From: CAYLXN01 sp964586855
Lineage (GTDB): Bacteria; Patescibacteriota; Saccharimonadia; Saccharimonadales; Saccharimonadaceae
Direction of reading: 5' to 3'
DNA length: 64,000 nt
NCBI GenBank assembly: GCA_964586855.1
Contig: CAZPHO010000001.1
Coordinates: 26,076-90,075 of the forward strand
Every line of letters begins with the position of its first letter. Within the stretch, counting starts at the first letter, position 1. The notes under the pieces are model-generated. The model had not been told where the DNA came from. It searched no databases and saw nothing but the letters and a program-made list of their open reading frames with translations. Positions 59,866 to 64,000 of this stretch are shown piece by piece. The position numbers and the translations under genes were made by a program.

Positions 59866-61101
59866 ATAAAACGAATTTTATCTAATCAAATCAATCGTGC
59901 CAAGAAAACTTGGTGTGATTATAATTGTCAAAAGAAAATTATGCGCCAGCTGGTTCAGGCTGGTGAAGCTAAAAACAAGAAATCCAGCTTATTTTACAGT
60001 TTTGGATTTTTGGTGGTTTTAGGTATTGCAGTTCAAAGCTATTTACCACAGTTCAATCTATCGACCAAGCCAAATCCAGAAGTTCAATTAGTTTCAGCTC
60101 AAGTCGAAACCGCCCAAACTCAAGCTACTACCAGTTCGCTGATCGCGACCAAAGTCAACGATGTGGCGATGACGGCCACCATTGCCGAAACCGCCGCTTT
60201 ACCGGTAGCAACTGAGGCTGCGATTGCCTCAACCGTGGCTGCCGCTGAAGAAGAAATTGCTCAAACCACTCAAGCCGTGGTTGATAAACCAGCCATCGTC
60301 AGTATTGATCAGGTGGTAACTGGAATTCAGCTGCACAAAGTCAAATCTGGCGACAAAATTGCTGACTTGGCCAATCAGTATGGTGTAAGCGAGCAAACGA
60401 TTCGCTGGGCCAATGACTTGGAGTCGAGCAAAGAGCCAACGGCTGACACGACCATGAAGATTCCACCGGTCGATGGCTTGATTTACAAGGTGAGGGCGGA
60501 CGATTCAGTTGATCGACTAGCCACTAAATACAAAGCCTCAGCTCAACGACTAATTACTTACAACAACCTTGAAGCAGTCAGTTCATTGCCTAGCGGCCAA
60601 GAAATTATCATTCCTGGGGGAGTGTTGCCAGAAAACGAACGACCTGGCTATCAGGCGCCAGCAATCGTGACGGCGGCTCCAGTTCGAGCTCCAGCCTATT
60701 CATCATATAATTATTCAGCCAATGGCGGCGGCGGGCGCTTTGGCTTGTCAACCATCGGTTACGGTGGCGCTACTTCTGGCGGTAATCGCTATGCTTACGG
60801 TAACTGCACCTGGTATTCTTATGAGCGCCGGCTCAAGCTTGGTCGACCGATTGGTGGTCTATGGGGCAATGCCACTTCTTGGGCTTCGTCGGCTCGAGCT
60901 AACGGCTTTACTGTCAATAAGACTCCAGCTCCTGGTGCAATTTTCCAGAATCACGGTGGCTATGGTCACGTTGGGGTTGTTGAAAAGGTTTATCCAAATG
61001 GCGATATCTATGTGACTGAGATGAACTATCAAGGCTATAACGTCATTTCGGGCGCCACCATCAAAGCTGCCTACGTCAGTAATTACAATTACATTCACTA
61101 A
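59848..61101 (+). CDS. Exported LysM-LysM-CHAP cell wall hydrolase
   Basis: 417 residues from TTG 59848. N-terminal basic part, membrane helix/signal anchor (about 48-66), Ala/Thr/Glu-rich linker, two LysM-type repeats (about 168-210, VKSGDKIADLANQYGVSEQTI; 216-258, VRADDSVDRLATKYKASAQ) and a CHAP domain (about 310-417) with Cys in YGNCTWYSYERR and His in GYGHVGVVE. Probably cuts peptidoglycan peptides. The TTG lies inside the leader hairpin, while GGAG is 7 bases before an ATA (59866) six codons on; that ATA start would also fit the protein. Confidence 0.85.
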   Translation: MTRSILIKRILSNQINRAKKTWCDYNCQKKIMRQLVQAGEAKNKKSSLFYSFGFLVVLGIAVQSYLPQFNLSTKPNPEVQLVSAQVETAQTQATTSSLIATKVNDVAMTATIAETAALPVATEAAIASTVAAAEEEIAQTTQAVVDKPAIVSIDQVVTGIQLHKVKSGDKIADLANQYGVSEQTIRWANDLESSKEPTADTTMKIPPVDGLIYKVRADDSVDRLATKYKASAQRLITYNNLEAVSSLPSGQEIIIPGGVLPENERPGYQAPAIVTAAPVRAPAYSSYNYSANGGGGRFGLSTIGYGGATSGGNRYAYGNCTWYSYERRLKLGRPIGGLWGNATSWASSARANGFTVNKTPAPGAIFQNHGGYGHVGVVEKVYPNGDIYVTEMNYQGYNVISGATIKAAYVSNYNYIH

Positions 61102-61118
61102 AAGTTAACAACTCAAAT

Positions 61119-61151
61119 TAAACCCCGCTGGTAGTTACTGGTGGGGTTTAA
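61119..61151 (+). terminator. Terminator between the CHAP gene and obgE
   Basis: Nine-base stem TTAAACCCC / GGGGTTTAA, 15-base loop. No long T run follows; the obgE -10 box begins 4 bases later. Confidence 0.6.
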
Positions 61152-61154
61152 TGT

Positions 61155-61160
61155 TATAAT
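61155..61160 (+). promoter_or_regulatory. -10 box of obgE (leaderless type)
   Basis: TATAAT, 8 bases before ATG 61169. Confidence 0.7.
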
Positions 61161-61168
61161 TAGAGTCA

Positions 61169-62461
61169 ATGTTCGTTGATTTAGTCAAAATTAATCTCAA
61201 GGCTGGCCGCGGAGGGGATGGGCGAGTTAATTTTCGCAAGGAAAAATATGTTGATCGAGGCGGGCCAGATGGCGGCGATGGCGGCAGGGGTGGCGATATC
61301 GTTTTTGAAGTCAGTGATGATTTGAATAATTTAGTTGACCTGCGCTATCAGCCGATTCTTGAAGCTGAAAACGGCCAAAATGGCGATAAATCAAATCGTC
61401 GAGGCAAGAGCGGTCAGGATTTGGTGGTTAAAGTTCCAATTGGGACGTTGGTCAGCCGTGATGGCGAAATCTTGGCGGATTTGGTTGAAAAAGGTCAGAC
61501 GGCAGTGATTGCTCGGGGTGGTGATGGCGGTTTTGGCAATGCTCATTTCAAATCAGCCACTCGCCGATCGCCAAAATTTGGTGAGCTAGGCGAAAAGGGC
61601 GAGGAGTTTGAGGCTCAAGTTGAACTCAAGATCGTGGCTGATGTTGGCTTGGTTGGTTTGCCAAATGCTGGCAAATCGACTTTTTTGAGCGTGGTCACCA
61701 ACGCTAAGCCCGAAATTGCTGACTATGAATTTACCACGCTAGTTCCGAATTTAGGTGTAGCTGATATTGACAGTGCTAGTTTGTTGCTGGCGGACATTCC
61801 TGGGTTGATTGCTGGAGCTAGTGAGGGCAAAGGACTGGGCTTGGATTTCTTGCGACATATTGAGCGAACGTCGGTGATTCTACATTTGATTGATGTTTAT
61901 AGCGATGACATTGCTCAGGATTACACTACAGTTCGGACTGAACTCGAAAAATACGCGGCTGGTTTAGACCAGCGGCCAGAAATTATTGCTTTGACCAAAA
62001 CTGAAGGCTTTGATCAAGAATTGTTGGATATGCAAATTAATCAACTCAAGCAAGTCACGAAGAGCCCAATTTTTGCAGTCTCGTCGCAAGCAGGAACTAA
62101 TCTTAAGCCAGTTTTGCGTGAATTAGTGAAGGTGGTGGCAGCCGAAAAACAGCGCCGCGCCGAAGAAGCAGTAGAAACTGCCAGTCAAGATGATATGCCA
62201 ACCATCACTCTGTCGGATCAACAGTTGTTTGAGGCTTGGCGAGTTGACAAGCAAAAAGATGGTGTATTTTTGGTTACGGGTGCTAAAATTGAAAAGTTTG
62301 CCGCCCGAACTGATTTTAGCAATTATCAAGCGGTTGAGCGGTTGCGGGATATTATGCGCAAGCTTGAAATTAGTCGAGAGCTAACCCATCAAGGTGCAAC
62401 TAGTGAATCGTTAGTTCAAATTGGCGAAACGGAGCCATTTACTTTTGAGGAGCAAGATTAG
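61169..62461 (+). CDS. obgE: GTPase ObgE/CgtA
   Basis: Ribosome-assembly and stress GTPase. 430 residues: glycine-rich Obg domain (about 1-157, GGDGRVNFRKEKYVDRGGPDGG region), G1 GLPNAGKST (about 166-174), G3 DIPGLIAGASEGKGLG, G4 ALTKTE (NKxD-type position reads TKTE), and an OCT-type C-terminal domain (DGVFLVTGAKIEKFAARTDF). sbcB begins at its stop (TAGTG). Confidence 0.94.
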   Translation: MFVDLVKINLKAGRGGDGRVNFRKEKYVDRGGPDGGDGGRGGDIVFEVSDDLNNLVDLRYQPILEAENGQNGDKSNRRGKSGQDLVVKVPIGTLVSRDGEILADLVEKGQTAVIARGGDGGFGNAHFKSATRRSPKFGELGEKGEEFEAQVELKIVADVGLVGLPNAGKSTFLSVVTNAKPEIADYEFTTLVPNLGVADIDSASLLLADIPGLIAGASEGKGLGLDFLRHIERTSVILHLIDVYSDDIAQDYTTVRTELEKYAAGLDQRPEIIALTKTEGFDQELLDMQINQLKQVTKSPIFAVSSQAGTNLKPVLRELVKVVAAEKQRRAEEAVETASQDDMPTITLSDQQLFEAWRVDKQKDGVFLVTGAKIEKFAARTDFSNYQAVERLRDIMRKLEISRELTHQGATSESLVQIGETEPFTFEEQD

Positions 62462-63918
62462 TGAAGCCAACATTTTTCTTTTATGATTTAGAAACTAGTG
62501 GCTTGTCGCCCAAAAACGATCGGATTATGCAATTTGCTGGCCAGCGGACCGATCTGAAGCTTCGACCGATTGCTGAGCCCGAAAACTTTTTAATAAAAAT
62601 GGCGACTGATATCTTGCCTAGCCCAGAGGCGATTATGGTGACTAAAATCACGCCGCTGAAGACTTTAAGTGACGGCTTGACTGAAGATGAGGCCGTCAAG
62701 CATTTGTTAAACAATGTCTTCACGCCTGGCACAATTGCGGTTGGTTTCAATAATATTCGGTTTGACGATGAGTTTTTGCGCTATTTGTTTTGGCGTAACT
62801 ATCAGGATCCATATGCTTGGGCGTCGTTTGATGAGCGTGGGCGGTGGGATTTATTAGACATTATTCGGTTAGTACGAGCGATTCGACAAGAGGGAATTAA
62901 TTGGCCAGTGGATGAAGACGGTCAGCCCGTCAACAAGCTTGAGCTGTTAACCAAAGCCAATAATCTTGAGCACACCAAAGCTCACGACGCTTTGAGTGAT
63001 GTCGAGGGCCTGATCGCTATCGCTCGAATGATTCAGCAAAAACAGCCCAAAATGTGGGATTATTTGTTAAGCATGCGTCAGAAAAAGGCAGTTGAGCAAT
63101 TGGTGAATCTGCAAAATCCGCAGCCGTTTGTTTATGCTAGCGGTCGCTACAGCAAAGATCACAACGCTACGACCGTGGCTTTCCCAATTGCCGTTAGCGA
63201 GCGAGATTTGCTGGTTTATGATTTGCGCTATGATCCGATAGCTTTGTTAAAAAAATCGGCTGAAGAATTGCTAGCGGAGATGACGCCAGATTATGATTTG
63301 CCAGTTGAGGATCGACCACCGACCAGGCTTTACGTCAAAACTCTCCGCACTAACCGCTGTCCAGCGGTGGCGCCACTGGGCGTGGTTAATAGTGATCAGG
63401 TTTGGCAAAATATCGATTTAGACTTAGCGACTGTCAAGCAGAATTTAGCTAAATTGAAACAACATCCAGAGCTGGTTAATAAATTTGAACAGGCGATGGA
63501 ATTGAAGCGAGAGCAGCTAAAAAGCCATCTAGAAGAGCAAGCCAAATCCACTCTCCTGCCTGAGTTGGCGGAAACCAAACTGTATGATGGTTTTGTCAAT
63601 CATCTTGGCGATAAATCGATGATGCAAGAAATTCGCGACGCTTCTCCTGCTCGCTTGGCTACGCTCAATCCTGAATTCAAAGATCAGCGGCTAAATGATC
63701 TCTGGCTTGGTTACAAGGCGAGGTCATTTGAAAAGCAGCTCACCGACAGCGAGCATCAAGCCTGGGACGAACGACGCTTGGCGACTTTGCAGGCAATTGG
63801 GCCTGATTATTTATTCAAAGTCGAGCAAATGCTTCAGTCTGGCGACGAAGACCAACAGTTTTATGGTCAAGAATTGCGACTGTGGCTGGAGAGTATTATG
63901 CCAGCCAGCGATTTTTAG
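62461..63918 (+). CDS. sbcB: Exodeoxyribonuclease I (SbcB)
   Basis: 3'-5' single-strand DNA exonuclease. 485 residues, GTG start overlapping the obgE stop. DEDDh exonuclease motifs: FFFYDLETSGLSPKNDRIMQFA (Exo I), NNIRFDDEFLRYLFWRN (Exo II), HTKAHDALSDVEGLIAIA (Exo III). The SH3-like and C-terminal helical domains of ExoI follow (DNPxR-like RTNRCPAVAPLG). Length normal. Confidence 0.93.
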   Translation: MKPTFFFYDLETSGLSPKNDRIMQFAGQRTDLKLRPIAEPENFLIKMATDILPSPEAIMVTKITPLKTLSDGLTEDEAVKHLLNNVFTPGTIAVGFNNIRFDDEFLRYLFWRNYQDPYAWASFDERGRWDLLDIIRLVRAIRQEGINWPVDEDGQPVNKLELLTKANNLEHTKAHDALSDVEGLIAIARMIQQKQPKMWDYLLSMRQKKAVEQLVNLQNPQPFVYASGRYSKDHNATTVAFPIAVSERDLLVYDLRYDPIALLKKSAEELLAEMTPDYDLPVEDRPPTRLYVKTLRTNRCPAVAPLGVVNSDQVWQNIDLDLATVKQNLAKLKQHPELVNKFEQAMELKREQLKSHLEEQAKSTLLPELAETKLYDGFVNHLGDKSMMQEIRDASPARLATLNPEFKDQRLNDLWLGYKARSFEKQLTDSEHQAWDERRLATLQAIGPDYLFKVEQMLQSGDEDQQFYGQELRLWLESIMPASDF

Positions 63919-63946
63919 CGGCCAGTTTGTAGCATATGGTGAAGCC

Positions 63947-64000
63947 ATGACGGTCAGCTTGACTGGTTTTAATTTTGGTTATGATCAAACTAACTTAAAG
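63947..64000 (+). CDS. Start of a further gene (cut by the window end)
   Basis: 18 open codons from ATG 63947 (MTVSLTGFNFGYDQTNLK). A TATGGT box 6 bases upstream would fit the leaderless pattern. Too short to name. Confidence 0.3.
   Translation, partial: MTVSLTGFNFGYDQTNLK

Noticed and set aside
1..64000. UGA recoding as in SR1/Gracilibacteria
   Set aside because: TGA ends several genes properly (tdk, D1) and no core gene has an internal TGA.
1..64000. CRISPR arrays, transposases or integrases
   Set aside because: No regularly spaced direct repeats and no recognisable recombinase gene; the only tandem repeats are the hydrolase cassettes and GFADL genes.

Overview
The window looks like a chromosomal segment of a small-genome candidate-phyla-radiation (Patescibacteria) bacterium, most likely Saccharibacteria (TM7). 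This is inferred from a compact single-copy core, a monoderm-style type IV pilus operon without outer-membrane secretin genes, a phosphoketolase/acetate kinase pair, an alanyl-tRNA synthetase lacking its C-terminal domain, and many hypothetical wall-anchored proteins. TGA is a normal stop here, which argues against the UGA-recoding lineages (SR1/Gracilibacteria).

Layout. 1-4.9 kb: DNA repair (ruvA end, ruvB, recA, recX), a membrane PH-like protein, a pilin-like protein and a PRC-barrel protein. 4.9-10.4 kb (minus strand): type IV pilus assembly genes pilB-pilC-pilM-pilN-pilO plus a small membrane protein. 10.5-16.7 kb: tilS, ftsH, murJ, lepA. 16.8-28.8 kb: a mixed accessory stretch with a pentapeptide-like protein, a guanylate-kinase-like protein, Cys/His-rich and other orphans, a CWB2/PIG-L surface protein, a P-type ATPase, three tandem paralogues of an unknown 'GFADL' family (one split), a nucleotidyltransferase and a CmpB-like membrane protein. 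28.8-33.2 kb: typA, a P-loop kinase, dCMP deaminase, tRNA-Pro, a broken CPBP-like gene and an SPFH protein. 33.2-45.2 kb: the most unusual region, with four copies of a two-gene cassette (short membrane-anchored protein plus secreted SGNH hydrolase). Two hydrolases are cut at the same place, one has gained a vWA domain, and one has a frameshift in T-runs of its signal peptide. An ABC exporter, a duplicated fragment of that exporter, and a decaying fdrA/DUF1116/DUF1097 cluster lie between them. 45.2-53.2 kb: tdk, a CIRCE-controlled hrcA-orf-grpE operon, tRNA-Lys, a candidate structured RNA, a nonsense-interrupted surface protein, xpk-ackA and a pilin-like gene whose only sensible start is ATT. 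53.3-64 kb: alaS, ftsA, a baseplate-J-like protein, ruvX, mltG, a LysM-CHAP wall hydrolase behind a long leader, obgE and sbcB.

Expression signals fall into two classes. Many operon heads have a TATAAT-like box only 6-8 bases before the start codon and no Shine-Dalgarno, so they are probably transcribed without a leader. recA, ftsH, tdk, ackA and most accessory genes have a leader and a clear Shine-Dalgarno. Several convergent core genes interlock by a 4-base overlap of their stop codons, with no terminator. All homologies are by eye; no database search was possible.
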